Shown piece by piece: positions 22,419 through 33,852 of a DNA stretch of 64,000 nucleotides. The notes under the pieces were generated by a model. The model did not search any database. It was not told the DNA's origin and worked only from the letters and a program-made list of their open reading frames with translations. This stretch comes from Brevundimonas halotolerans. GTDB lineage: Bacteria > Pseudomonadota > Alphaproteobacteria > Caulobacterales > Caulobacteraceae. Location: contig NZ_QTTA01000002.1 of NCBI RefSeq assembly GCF_003730275.1, positions 1 through 64,000 of the forward strand. The letters run 5' to 3'. The position numbers and the translations under genes are program-made. Numbering within the stretch: position 1 is the first letter of the stretch; every line of letters starts with the position of its first letter.

Positions 22419-23381
22419 ATGAATTGGACCGCTGATCAGACCATAGAAGCCCTGCGCGGGGCGGGCGAGCCCACGCGGCTGCGCGTGCTGGCGTTGCTGG
22501 CCGGGGATGAGCTGTCGGTGATGGAGCTGTCGCACATTCTGGACCAGAGCCAGCCGCGCGTGTCGCGCCATCTGAAGCTGATGACCGAGGCCGGCCTGAT
22601 CGAGCGCTTCCCGGACGGGGCGCGGGTCTATTACCGCCTGTCATCTGACCCCACGGCGCGGCGGCTGGTCGATACGGTGCTGGACCTGCTGGACGACCGC
22701 TCCAGCGAGCAGGATCACCGGCGTCTTGACGAGGTCCGCCGCGACCGCGAGGCCGCCGCCGAGGCCTATTTCGAGCAGGTCGCGCCGCAGTGGGACCGGA
22801 TCCGGTCGCTGTATGTGTGCGAGTCGGCGGTTGAGGCCGCGATCGAGCGCGCGGCCGGGCCAGGCCCGTTCGAGCGTCTGGTCGATCTGGGTACCGGGTC
22901 GGGGCGGATGCTGACCCTTCTGGGCGGACGGGCGCGCATGGCCGTGGGTCTGGACCTGTCGCAGAACATGCTGAACATCGCCCGCGCCAAGGTGGCCCAG
23001 GCGGGCGTCGGCAAGGTCGAGCTGCGCCACGGCGACATCTTTGCCACCCGCCTGCCCTCGCAGAGCGCCGATCTGGTGCTGGTACATCAGGTTCTGCACT
23101 ATCTGGCGGACCCGGCCACGGCGATCAATGAGGCGGCGCGGCTGGTCATGCCGGGCGGCAAGCTGTTGATCATCGACTTTGCCCGCCACGACCTCGAGGA
23201 ACTGCGCGAAGAGCATCAGCATCGGCGGCTGGGCTTTACCGATGCCGAGATCAACGGCTGGCTGGCGGATGCCGGTTTGCGGGCCAGCGCGCCCATCGCC
23301 CTGCCCCCTGACAAGGATGGTCTGACCGTGCTGATCTGGACCGCCGTGCGCCCGGCCGATGCCAAGCGGAGCGTCGCCTGA
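22419..23381 (+). CDS. ArsR-family regulator fused to SAM-dependent methyltransferase domain
   Basis: A 320-residue fusion protein. Residues 1-95 are an ArsR winged helix (ELSHILDQSQPRVSRHLKLM), and residues about 125-310 are a class I methyltransferase fold (LVDLGTGSGRMLTLLGG; later MPGGKLLIIDFARHD). It heads the metF-metH operon, so it probably senses S-adenosylmethionine or S-adenosylhomocysteine through the methyltransferase domain and represses methionine genes; this is inference. A palindrome abuts its start and no ribosome-binding site is seen. Its TGA overlaps the metF ATG by one base. Confidence 0.9.
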   Translation: MNWTADQTIEALRGAGEPTRLRVLALLAGDELSVMELSHILDQSQPRVSRHLKLMTEAGLIERFPDGARVYYRLSSDPTARRLVDTVLDLLDDRSSEQDHRRLDEVRRDREAAAEAYFEQVAPQWDRIRSLYVCESAVEAAIERAAGPGPFERLVDLGTGSGRMLTLLGGRARMAVGLDLSQNMLNIARAKVAQAGVGKVELRHGDIFATRLPSQSADLVLVHQVLHYLADPATAINEAARLVMPGGKLLIIDFARHDLEELREEHQHRRLGFTDAEINGWLADAGLRASAPIALPPDKDGLTVLIWTAVRPADAKRSVA

Positions 23382-24316
23382 TGACGTCGCTGGCTGAAGC
23401 CCGGGCCCTACTGCTGTCGCCGCTGGGGCCGGTGGCGCGGGCGGGCTCGAACCGCAATGCGGTCAATGTCTCGTTCGAATTCTTCCCGCCCAAGTCGGAT
23501 GAGGCCGAGGCCACCCTCTGGAAGGCGATCCGCCGGCTGGAGCCGCTGAACCCCGGCTTTGTCTCGGTCACCTATGGCGCGGGCGGATCGACGCGCGAGC
23601 GGACCCACCGGACGGTGCAGCGGATTCTGGCCGAGACGGGCCTGGCCCCTGCCGCCCATCTGACCTGCGTCGAGGCCTCGCGCGATGAGGTCGATAGCGT
23701 AGTCGCCGAGTACAAGGCCGCCGGGGTTCGTCATATCGTGGCGCTGCGCGGCGATCCGCCCGGCGGGAACGGCATCGGCGGGGTCTATCAGCCGCGCGCC
23801 GATGGCTATGCCAATGCCACAGAACTGACCGCCGCCATCGCCCGGCACGGCGACATGGAAATCTCGGTCGGCGTCTATCCGGAAAAGCATCCGGAGAGCC
23901 CGTCCATCGACCATGATATCGATGTGCTGAAGGCCAAAATCGACGCGGGGGCGACGCGGGCCGTCAGCCAGTTCTTCTTCGACATCGACGCCTTTCTGCG
24001 GTTCCGGGACCGGGTGCGGGCGGCGGGCATCACCCTGCCCCTGACGCCGGGCATCATGCCGGTGTCGAACTTCAACGGGCTGAAGCGGATGAGCGCGGCC
24101 TGTGGCGCCTCGGTGCCCGACTGGCTGGCCGCTCATTTCGACGGGCTGGACGACGACCCCGAAACGCGCCGCCTGCTGGCCGCCTCGGTCGCCGCCGAAA
24201 TGTGCGCCCGCCTGCAGGAAGAAGGCTTTGCTGACTTCCACTTCTACACCCTGAACCGCGCCGATCTGGTCTATGCCATCTGCCGGGTGCTGGGCGTGCG
24301 CGAGGCCGTATCGTGA
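23381..24316 (+). CDS. metF: 5,10-methylenetetrahydrofolate reductase MetF
   Basis: A 311-residue TIM-barrel flavoenzyme that makes 5-methyltetrahydrofolate, the methyl donor for MetH. The blocks NVSFEFFPPKSDEAEATLW, SVTYGAGGSTRERT and VALRGDPPGG are typical, as is the C-terminal FHFYTLNRADLVYAI. Length is normal. It is coupled to the upstream regulator by a one-base overlap and separated from metH1 by 160 bases holding a large inverted repeat. Confidence 0.97.
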   Translation: MTSLAEARALLLSPLGPVARAGSNRNAVNVSFEFFPPKSDEAEATLWKAIRRLEPLNPGFVSVTYGAGGSTRERTHRTVQRILAETGLAPAAHLTCVEASRDEVDSVVAEYKAAGVRHIVALRGDPPGGNGIGGVYQPRADGYANATELTAAIARHGDMEISVGVYPEKHPESPSIDHDIDVLKAKIDAGATRAVSQFFFDIDAFLRFRDRVRAAGITLPLTPGIMPVSNFNGLKRMSAACGASVPDWLAAHFDGLDDDPETRRLLAASVAAEMCARLQEEGFADFHFYTLNRADLVYAICRVLGVREAVS

Positions 24317-24349
24317 GCCGTCCTTATGGATCCTCACCCGCCCCTTCGC

Positions 24350-24445
24350 GGGGGAGGGGGACCACGCGCAGCGTGGTGGAGGGGGCGACCTCGAGCGCGG
24401 CGTCCGGAACTCGCCCCCTCCACCGCCTCGCGGTCCCCCTCCCCC
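24350..24445. repeat. Large inverted repeat in the metF-metH1 gap
   Basis: Two arms of 35-39 bases (24350-24388 and 24411-24445) are near-perfect reverse complements around a 22-base spacer. Each arm starts GGGGGAGGGGGACC and ends GGTGGAGGGGGCGA. The left arm also has an inner palindrome ACCACGCGCAGCGTGGT. A related copy lies at 50713-50766. RNA from here would fold into a very stable hairpin inside the operon and could protect or attenuate the message. Confidence 0.85.
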
Positions 24446-24476
24446 GTTTGGCTTCGCTCACAGGGGAGGATCATCA

Positions 24477-25544
24477 ATGACCCGCGCCGACCGCATTGCG
24501 GCCCTGCACCGGGCTGCAAAAGAACGCATCCTCGTCCTCGACGGCGCCTGGGGCGTGATGATCCAGCGTAGCGAGTTGTCGGAAGCGGATTTCCGCGGCG
24601 AGCGGTTCATCGATCACGTCGGCCAGATGAAGGGCAATAACGACATCCTGTGCCTGACGCGCCCCGACGTCATCGCCGGCCTGCACGACCAGTATTTCGC
24701 CGCTGGCGCCGACATCTCGGAGACCAACACCTTCTCGGCCACCGTCATCGCCCAGGACGACTATCACCTCGACGAACAGGCGGTGTGGGACATCAATCTC
24801 GAAGGCGCGAAACTGGCCCGCGCGGCCGCCGACCGCTGGACGGAGAAGCAGCCGTCGAAGCCGCGCTTTGCCGCAGGCTCCATCGGGCCGCTGAACAAGA
24901 TGCTGTCGATGTCGTCGGACGTGAACGATCCCGGCGCGCGTCTGGTGACCTTCGACCAGGTCTATGACGCCTATCGCCATCAGGTGAAGGCGCTGAACGA
25001 GGGCGGGGTCGACCTGTATCTGATCGAGACCATCACCGACACGCTGAACTGCAAGGCGGCGATCAAGGCCATCAAGGACCTCGAGGACGAGGGCATGGAG
25101 GCCCTGCCGATCTGGATCAGCGGCACCATCACCGACCGCTCGGGCCGGACCCTGTCGGGGCAGACGGCCGAGGCCTTCTGGAACAGCGTGCGCCACGCCA
25201 GACCCTTCGCCGTCGGTTTCAACTGCGCGCTCGGGGCCGATTTGATGCGGCCCTTCATCGCCGAGCTGTCGCGCGTGGCCGACACCCTGGTCGCCGCCTA
25301 TCCCAATGCCGGCCTGCCCAACGCCATGGGCCAGTATGACGAGCAGCCGCACGAGACCGCCCACTTCCTCGAGGAATGGGCCCGGTCGGGGCTGGTCAAC
25401 ATCGTCGGCGGCTGCTGCGGCACGACCCCCGACCATATCCGCCACACCGCCGAGGCGGTGGCGAAGCTGCCGACGCGCGAGATTCCGGAACGGGCGGTGG
25501 CCATGCGGCTGGCGGGGCTGGAACCCTTTGAGCTGGTGGCGTGA
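24477..25544 (+). CDS. metH1: MetH N-terminal half: homocysteine-binding methyltransferase domain
   Basis: A 355-residue protein equal to the homocysteine S-methyltransferase domain of cobalamin-dependent methionine synthase. It begins near [15 protein letters not shown], and the three zinc cysteines are C250 (VGFNC) and C313-C314 (GGCCGTTP). The folate, cobalamin and activation domains are encoded separately by metH2, a split seen in other Caulobacterales. The start has GGAGGA six to seven bases upstream. Its TGA overlaps the ATG of the DUF4259 gene by one base. Confidence 0.95.
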   Translation: MTRADRIAALHRAAKERILVLDGAWGVMIQRSELSEADFRGERFIDHVGQMKGNNDILCLTRPDVIAGLHDQYFAAGADISETNTFSATVIAQDDYHLDEQAVWDINLEGAKLARAAADRWTEKQPSKPRFAAGSIGPLNKMLSMSSDVNDPGARLVTFDQVYDAYRHQVKALNEGGVDLYLIETITDTLNCKAAIKAIKDLEDEGMEALPIWISGTITDRSGRTLSGQTAEAFWNSVRHARPFAVGFNCALGADLMRPFIAELSRVADTLVAAYPNAGLPNAMGQYDEQPHETAHFLEEWARSGLVNIVGGCCGTTPDHIRHTAEAVAKLPTREIPERAVAMRLAGLEPFELVA

Positions 25545-25929
25545 TGGGTACCTGGGGACTCGCTGCTTTCGAGAACGACGACGCGGTCGACCTTGGATAC
25601 GAAATCGAGGAAGGGGGCTGGACCGTCGCGACCAGGGCGATGGCGAAGGTAATCCTGAAATTCGGCTATCTGGAAGCGCCCGACAGCCAGAGAGGCGTTG
25701 CCGCCGCGACGCTCGTCGCCGCCAAGCGGAGACCGGATGTCGTAGACCTCTCTCCAGAGGTGGCGATCCTGCGTGATCTATTACCGCCGCCCCCTCCGTT
25801 TTCGGCACAGCTCGCAAGGTTGACGCTCAACAGGGTGATGAGGCGGTCGGAGTTGCAGGAACTCTGGGCCGAAAGCCCGGAACTCGACGAGTGGCGAGCA
25901 GAGACCAGCAAGGGTTTACAGGCTCTCTG

Positions 25930-25930
<1 letters not shown>
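25544..25930 (+). CDS. DUF4259 domain protein wedged between the two metH genes
   Basis: A 128-residue protein that starts with the DUF4259 pattern [17 protein letters not shown]. The role of this family is unknown. It sits exactly between metH1 and metH2: its ATG overlaps the metH1 stop (TGATG) and its own TGA overlaps the metH2 ATG in the same way. The coding text has more mixed codons than its neighbours (for example ACA, AGA, TTA), which hints at later acquisition. A role in methionine synthesis is not implied by the family. Confidence 0.85.
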
Positions 25931-28596
<2,666 letters not shown>

Positions 28597-28599
28597 GCC

Positions 28600-29172
28600 C
28601 TACTCGGTCGCAGCGGCCGGTGGTTCCAACCCGACGTCCGCCAGGGTGGCGGGCGGCGTGGTGATGTTCTCGCGGATGCGGCGGGCGGCGTGCTCACACC
28701 TGCCGGGCAGGCCGAAGAACAGGCCGAAGGTCTCATCCCGGGCAGTCAGATCCTGCTCCATCATGCGGGACCAGCGGGCACGGACACCCGAGGCGGCGGT
28801 CTCGGCAATTTCAAGCGTCTCTGGGCTCTGCCGCGGGCCGGCGACCTCGAGTGCGCGGCTGAATTTGCGCTCTTCGGCGCGGCCCAGCTCGATCAACTCC
28901 AGATCCAATTCGTCGTCGGTGTTCAGGCTTTCGCCCAGCGCCACATGGCCGCTGACCATGGCCTCGCACCAGGCCACCAGCGGATAGTCGGCGGTCGGCG
29001 CGCCCGGCGGCAGCGGGTTGGAATAGGCCACCGCCTCCCACATGCGCTCGGTGTTCTGGGAGGCGAAGACGGCGTCAGTGCCGCCCGTGCGGATGACCGC
29101 GTCCTGGGCCGCGGCCGTGCCCGCCAGGCCGATCGCCATGGCGGTTCCGAGAAGAAGCGTACGAACAGTCAT
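28600..29172 (-). CDS. Secreted hypothetical protein
   Basis: A 190-residue protein with a clear signal peptide (MTVRTLLLGTAMAIGLAGTAAA, cleavage before QDA). The mature part is helical and charged, with two cysteines (Cys in VAWCEAM and GRCEHAA) that could form a disulfide. I do not recognise a family. ATG at 29172 is chosen for the signal peptide and a weak AGGA upstream. It converges on metH2 with a three-base gap and is followed upstream by the TonB receptor terminator. Confidence 0.8.
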   Translation of the reverse strand: MTVRTLLLGTAMAIGLAGTAAAQDAVIRTGGTDAVFASQNTERMWEAVAYSNPLPPGAPTADYPLVAWCEAMVSGHVALGESLNTDDELDLELIELGRAEERKFSRALEVAGPRQSPETLEIAETAASGVRARWSRMMEQDLTARDETFGLFFGLPGRCEHAARRIRENITTPPATLADVGLEPPAAATE

Positions 29173-29266
29173 CGAAATCCTGAAGTCTGAGGGAGGCAGC
29201 CCCTGAATGCGTGGGCCAGCGTCACGGTTCAACCGGGCATTTTGACGGCGGTTCCCGGCTACGCGC

Positions 29267-29302
29267 AAAGAAAAGGGCGGCGAACCCGAAGGTCCGCCGC
29301 CC
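29267..29302 (-). terminator. Intrinsic terminator of the TonB-dependent receptor gene
   Basis: On the minus strand a 12-base-pair stem (arms 29275-29286 and 29291-29302, one G-U pair) with a UUCG tetraloop is followed at once by TTTTCTTT (29274-29267). It starts about 24 bases after the receptor stop codon. This is the clearest Rho-independent terminator in the window. Confidence 0.92.
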
Positions 29303-29325
29303 CAGTCTTGTATCTGGCTTACCGT

Positions 29326-32300
29326 TTAGAAGCGGTAGGCCATGCTCAGACGCACGCCGCGCGGGGCCTGATAGGCCGTCGGGCGACCGAAGTTCGGGTC
29401 GGGCGTCGAGGCGTCCAGATCACCGAATTCGTTGTAGTCGGTCTCGGCTTCGAAGCCGAAGACGTTGAACACATCGGCACGCAGAACCAGGGAGTCACCG
29501 GGAATGGTGAAGACTTCCGACAGGTTGTACGCGAACGTCAGGTCCAGGTTCTTGGTCCAGTCGCTTTCGAAGACCGAGCCGCGCGGCGTGGCCACGCCCT
29601 GACAGAACCACGACGCCGGGCCGTAAAGCGAGGCGAAGAAGTCGGTCGGGTGAACCCCCTGACAGCCGAACTTGCGCGGCGACTGAATGATCAGGTTGGC
29701 CCCGATGTTCAGCGCCGGCGTCACCTGCCAGTTACCGAACGCCTTGAAGCTGTGCGCGCGGTGGTTCGGCAGGAAGCCGTAGGAGTTGTCGGTCAGGCCG
29801 GGCTGGTCGAAGTCCTGCGACAGGCCGGGGTCGACCTGGCCGTTGTCGGACTTCAGGGCCCCTTCGTAGTTGCCTTCGCTTTCCGACCAGACGTAGCTGA
29901 ACCGGGCGCCCCAGATGCCGTCGAAGGATTTCTCCATCGAGACTTCCACGGCCTTGTAGGTCCGCTCGGGCTCCGGATAGTTCAGCTGGTCGGCCGTCAG
30001 GGTGATTTGGCGGTCGGCCGTGATCGCCCCGCCGGTGGCGCGCGACAGGTCGGCACCCGACAGGGTGATGACCATGTCCTCACCCGGGTTGGTCAGGACG
30101 TACTGGTGGAAGCCGTACCACACCGAATAGCACTGGGTGTAGGTCAGGTCCGTCGCGACGTTGTCGCAATAGTCCAGAACGGCGGCGTCGATGGCGACGT
30201 CGTCGATGGCCGTGCCCAGTTCACGATAGGTGCCTTTGACGCCCAGGGTCCAGCCGTCCCACATCTGCTGTTCGTAGCCGAGGATGAACTCGTCAACGTA
30301 CATCGGATCGATTTCAGCATCGACCGAGGTGTTGGTGGCCTTGAGCGTTCCGTCACCGAAGTTGGCGCCACTGACGAAGGTGCCGAGGATCGGCTCATCC
30401 GTGGTGTCGTGGATACCGTCGGCGTTGGTGTCGTTCGGGCCACCGCTCAGGTCCAGCATCCAGCGATCCTGGATAAAGAACTCGGCGCCAGCCAGACGCT
30501 GGTTGGTGTTCACGGCCACCGGGAGGAAGTAGCGGCCATAGAAGCCGAACAGCTTGGACGTACGGTCGCCCGTGACGTCATAGGTGAAGCCCAGACGCGG
30601 AGCCCACTGATCCTGCAGGTCGATGAAGGCCACGCCGGCGAGGTTTTCGTTCTCGAAGCCCTCGTTACGCACGCCCAGGTTCAGGGTCAGCTGATCGGTC
30701 ACCTGCCAGGAGTCCTGCAGGTAGTAGGCGTTCTGCGTCGACTTCCAGCCACCGTCGTTGTCATAGGCGCGGATACGCACGCGGGTGGGCTGGCCACCGA
30801 CGAGACGCTCATAGCGATACCAGATACCACCCGTCACCTGACCGGTACAGGCGATGGTCGGAGTGATGCCGCCCGGGCGGCAGTAGTTGTAGCCGGAACC
30901 CGAATAGTCGAGCGCCTGGTAGGACTCCAGCTTCTCCTGGTCGATACCGAAGCGGAAGTGGTGAGCACCATAGAAGTCGGCATAGATGTCGACATCAGCG
31001 CGCAGGATGGTGCGCTCGTCCTCGTTGACCGAAGGCTGGCCCACACCCCAGATACCGCGACGCGGGAAGCCCGGGTTCTGATCGGTGATCAGGGCCCCGG
31101 CGTCGCCCGGCGAGGAGTTGTACTCGTTGTACTCGTTGACGCCGTAGGCGAGCGAGGTCGTCAGCCAGTCGGTCCAGATGCCGGTATAACGGGCAACCCA
31201 GTTCGATCCGCCAAACTCGAAGGTCGAGGGCGTGAACTGACCCACATAGTCGCCATTGGCATCGACGAAGATGTTGCTGGTTTCCTGGGTCTGCTCATCC
31301 GAGAAGTAGGTGAACTCAACGCGGTGATCGTCATTGATCAGATAGTCGATCTTGGCGCCGTAGAACGGATCGTTCGACGTCACCCGGGTGCCGTTGGCGC
31401 CCGCACCGAAGTCCGGATCGGTGGTCGGGGCTCCGATATTGACGAATTCACGGTCGCGGAAATTCACCAGACCGAAGATGAACAGGCGGTCGCGGATGAT
31501 CGGGCCGCCGAAGTCGAAGATGATGTCGGAGGTTTCGACTTCATCGAAGCGGTTCTGGGCCAGATAGGTGTCCGGCGAGTCCGAACGCAGCGCATCGGGT
31601 TCCCAGTAGGCGGTGATGCCGAATTCCCACTCGTTTCCGCCCGACTTGGTCGTGCCGTTCAGCACGCCGCCGGTGCCGCGACCGAATTCCGACGAATAGC
31701 CGCCGGTCTTGGTTTCCAGCGTCTGGTAGAATTCGAACGGAACGGTCGAGGAACCCGTGAAGTCACGGAATTTCGTGATGTTCAGGCCGTTGATGAAGTA
31801 GGTGTTTTCACCGGCCGAAGCGCCGCCGATGGTCGGGATGCCGCCGAAGGCGTTATCCGAGGCCGTCACGCCCGGAGCCAGCAGGGCCACAGCGCCGGCA
31901 TCGCGGGCGATCGGCACATTGCGCGACAGCTCTTCAACGTTGACGGTCAGGCCGGTGGTGGTGGCGTCGAAGTCGGACACGGCGGTCCGAACGCCGACGA
32001 CGACGATGTCATCGACGGTCGAGGCACCCGAGGCGCTACCGACGGTGAAGACCACCGAGGTGGTGCCGCCCGAGCCGACCGAAATGACGTCGGACAGCGA
32101 GGAGAAGCCCGGCGCCGTGATGGTCGCCGTGTAGCGGCCTTGCGGCAGGGCGATGGCGCGGAACGAACCGGAAGCGTCGGTCGTGTAGGTGCGGGTGAAG
32201 CCTTGCGACACCGATTGCAGCGTCACGGTGGCGCCGGCGACCGGCGTCTGCGACTGCGTTTCAACGGTGCCGGAAACGGCGCCCTGCACCAGGTCCTGGG

Positions 32301-32418
32301 CCATGGCGGTGCTGGGAGCCAGCAGGCCGACGGCCGGGGCCGCCACAAGCGCCATGAGGGCGGTACCGCCGATCATGGTCGAGTGCAGCAAGCGTTGGCG
32401 AATGGTCTGGGTTTTCAA
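29326..32418 (-). CDS. Oar-like TonB-dependent outer-membrane receptor
   Basis: A 1030-residue outer-membrane protein. After a long signal peptide (through APSTAMAQD) comes a carboxypeptidase-regulatory-like domain (GAVSGTVETQSQTPVAGATV), then a plug (GVTASDNAFGGIPTIGGASA, YFINGLNITKF) and a large beta barrel ending in the terminal aromatic LSMAYRF. Such Oar-type receptors take up large or unknown ligands using TonB energy. The start is TTG at 32418 with GGAGGA seven bases upstream; no better ATG exists. It stands alone with a 363-base upstream gap and a strong terminator. Confidence 0.93.
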   Translation of the reverse strand: MKTQTIRQRLLHSTMIGGTALMALVAAPAVGLLAPSTAMAQDLVQGAVSGTVETQSQTPVAGATVTLQSVSQGFTRTYTTDASGSFRAIALPQGRYTATITAPGFSSLSDVISVGSGGTTSVVFTVGSASGASTVDDIVVVGVRTAVSDFDATTTGLTVNVEELSRNVPIARDAGAVALLAPGVTASDNAFGGIPTIGGASAGENTYFINGLNITKFRDFTGSSTVPFEFYQTLETKTGGYSSEFGRGTGGVLNGTTKSGGNEWEFGITAYWEPDALRSDSPDTYLAQNRFDEVETSDIIFDFGGPIIRDRLFIFGLVNFRDREFVNIGAPTTDPDFGAGANGTRVTSNDPFYGAKIDYLINDDHRVEFTYFSDEQTQETSNIFVDANGDYVGQFTPSTFEFGGSNWVARYTGIWTDWLTTSLAYGVNEYNEYNSSPGDAGALITDQNPGFPRRGIWGVGQPSVNEDERTILRADVDIYADFYGAHHFRFGIDQEKLESYQALDYSGSGYNYCRPGGITPTIACTGQVTGGIWYRYERLVGGQPTRVRIRAYDNDGGWKSTQNAYYLQDSWQVTDQLTLNLGVRNEGFENENLAGVAFIDLQDQWAPRLGFTYDVTGDRTSKLFGFYGRYFLPVAVNTNQRLAGAEFFIQDRWMLDLSGGPNDTNADGIHDTTDEPILGTFVSGANFGDGTLKATNTSVDAEIDPMYVDEFILGYEQQMWDGWTLGVKGTYRELGTAIDDVAIDAAVLDYCDNVATDLTYTQCYSVWYGFHQYVLTNPGEDMVITLSGADLSRATGGAITADRQITLTADQLNYPEPERTYKAVEVSMEKSFDGIWGARFSYVWSESEGNYEGALKSDNGQVDPGLSQDFDQPGLTDNSYGFLPNHRAHSFKAFGNWQVTPALNIGANLIIQSPRKFGCQGVHPTDFFASLYGPASWFCQGVATPRGSVFESDWTKNLDLTFAYNLSEVFTIPGDSLVLRADVFNVFGFEAETDYNEFGDLDASTPDPNFGRPTAYQAPRGVRLSMAYRF

Positions 32419-32781
32419 ACTGTGGTCCTCCTGTGGCCGAGACGAAGTTCCCGTAGGTCCCCCGCGTCCCGACAACCATTATCCGTGCGCCCCAATGCAC
32501 ACAGACTGTTTGCCACCGTAGACCCGCATCTTCGGTCGCGCACGACAATTACAGGTCGGTAACCCAATCGTCGCCACATTGTCGCAATCAGGCCACAGTG
32601 TTTTTAAATTGCTGATATTTCGCATGATTTTAGAATGCCCTCGTGTCATCAATGGCGAAGACACCGGTGTCACGCCTCATGCGCGAAACCGCAGTTCGGA
32701 CCCTGTGCATCGGCTTTCGTGGGCTATTCCAGACAAGGGATGGTCTGCCGTGGCGACCTGAGTCGCCTTGCTGCTACCGCG
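32419..32781. other. Non-coding upstream region of the TonB receptor gene
   Basis: This 363-base gap has no convincing gene. It is less GC-rich than its neighbours around 32575-32640 (for example GTTTTTAAATTGC) and presumably holds the receptor promoter. I could not identify a convincing -35/-10 pair, a riboswitch fold or a repressor palindrome by eye. Short open frames here lack ribosome-binding sites and family-like text. Confidence 0.5.
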
Positions 32782-32928
32782 TTAACGGCTGATCGCCACG
32801 CGGCTGGCGTAGGGCACGGGCTCGGGTGTGCATGACGCCACCACCAGCTGGCTCGCCATGATACAGATGACGGCCAACATCACCGGCAAGAGCCGATTTG
32901 AAACATCCAGAGCCAGGGTTCGGGCCAT
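32782..32928 (-). CDS. Candidate small membrane or secreted protein, 48 residues
   Basis: A short open frame with ATG at 32928, GTGGAG about eight bases upstream, and TAA at 32784-32782. The product has a hydrophobic segment (LLPVMLAVICIMASQLVVAS, residues 13-32) followed by CTPEPVPYASRVAISR. The cysteine right after the hydrophobic stretch weakly resembles a lipobox. It is divergent from the MBL hydrolase gene. Evidence is start context and hydrophobic pattern only; no family is recognised. Confidence 0.45.
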   Translation of the reverse strand: MARTLALDVSNRLLPVMLAVICIMASQLVVASCTPEPVPYASRVAISR

Positions 32929-32948
32929 GACGCGCACTCCACAGAGGG

Positions 32949-32963
32949 TTTACGAGACCTTAA
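32949..32963. promoter_or_regulatory. CtrA-like site with one mismatch (TTTA-N7-TTAA)
   Basis: TTTACGAGACCTTAA followed by C matches the CtrA consensus TTAA-N7-TTAA at all but one base. It lies in the 69-base gap between the divergent small ORF and the MBL hydrolase gene. One-mismatch matches can occur by chance, so this is tentative. Confidence 0.4.
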
Positions 32964-32997
32964 CGCAATCTCCGGGCCAGCTCCGGGGCCAGCCCGC

Positions 32998-33852
32998 GTG
33001 ACCGCCGCGCCCATTCCCTTCGTCCGTGACTTCACGCCCCTGTACGGACAGGTCGAGCGCCTGACGCCGCGCATCCGGCGGGTGCTGGCCAACAATCCCG
33101 GCCCCTTCACCTTTGCGGGGACAGGCACGTTTCTGGTCGGCGACGCCGACGCGGTGGCCGTCATCGATCCGGGCCCGGCGGACGACGCCCATCTGTCCGC
33201 CCTGCTGCAGGCCGTAGAGGGTCAGACCGTCACCCATGTGCTGGTCACCCATGGCCATGCCGATCACCTGCCGCTGGCCCGCCCCTTCGCCGAGGCGGTC
33301 GGGGCACCGGTTCTGGCCCACCCCGCCCTGTCGGCGGATCAGGATCTGACCGACGGCGACCGGATCACCGGCGACGGCTGGACGCTGGACGTTCTGGCCA
33401 CGCCCGGCCACGCGCCCGAGCATCTGGCCTTTGCCCTGCGCGAGGAGAATGCCCTGTTCAGCGGAGATCATGTGATGGGCTGGTCGACCAGTGTGGTCTC
33501 GCCGCCCGAGGGCGACATGGACGCCTATCTGGACAGTCTGGACCGGGTGATGGCGGCCGGGTTCGACACGCTGTGGCCCACACACGGCGGGCCGGTGACC
33601 GCCCCCCTGCCCTTCCTGAAGGCGCTGAAGGCCCATCGGCTGGGCCGGGACGACCAGGTGCTGGAAGCATTGGCGAAGGGGCCATCGTCTGCGTTGGCGA
33701 TGGTGCCCGCCCTCTATGCGGCCGTGGACCAGCGCCTGTGGCCGGCGGCGGCCCAGTCCCTGCTGGCGCATCTGATCCGGCTGGAGCGACGGGGGGACGT
33801 AGAGGCGAACGGGGTGCCGTCGGCCACCACCGTCTATCAGCTACGCGGTTGA
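32998..33852 (+). CDS. Metallo-beta-lactamase-fold hydrolase
   Basis: A 284-residue MBL-fold hydrolase similar to LACTB2-type proteins. The metal motif is THGHADH, followed by the later ligands in TPGHAPEH, FSGDHVMGW and the C-terminal PTHGG. A winged-helix-like C-terminal region (about 215-284) is usual in this group. The substrate is unknown; relatives include nucleases and thioesterases. The start is GTG. Its last 16 bases overlap the converging DUF1499-like gene. Confidence 0.9.
   Translation: MTAAPIPFVRDFTPLYGQVERLTPRIRRVLANNPGPFTFAGTGTFLVGDADAVAVIDPGPADDAHLSALLQAVEGQTVTHVLVTHGHADHLPLARPFAEAVGAPVLAHPALSADQDLTDGDRITGDGWTLDVLATPGHAPEHLAFALREENALFSGDHVMGWSTSVVSPPEGDMDAYLDSLDRVMAAGFDTLWPTHGGPVTAPLPFLKALKAHRLGRDDQVLEALAKGPSSALAMVPALYAAVDQRLWPAAAQSLLAHLIRLERRGDVEANGVPSATTVYQLRG

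Noticed and set aside
24474..25817. A 447-codon antisense frame across metH1
   Set aside because: It is a shadow of the metH1 and DUF4259 frames and has no family-like text or start context.
29242..32562. An 1106-codon open frame antisense to the TonB receptor gene
   Set aside because: It mirrors the receptor codons and arises from strong third-position GC bias; it lacks a ribosome-binding site, recognisable domains and a plausible amino-acid composition, while the minus strand encodes a clear receptor.
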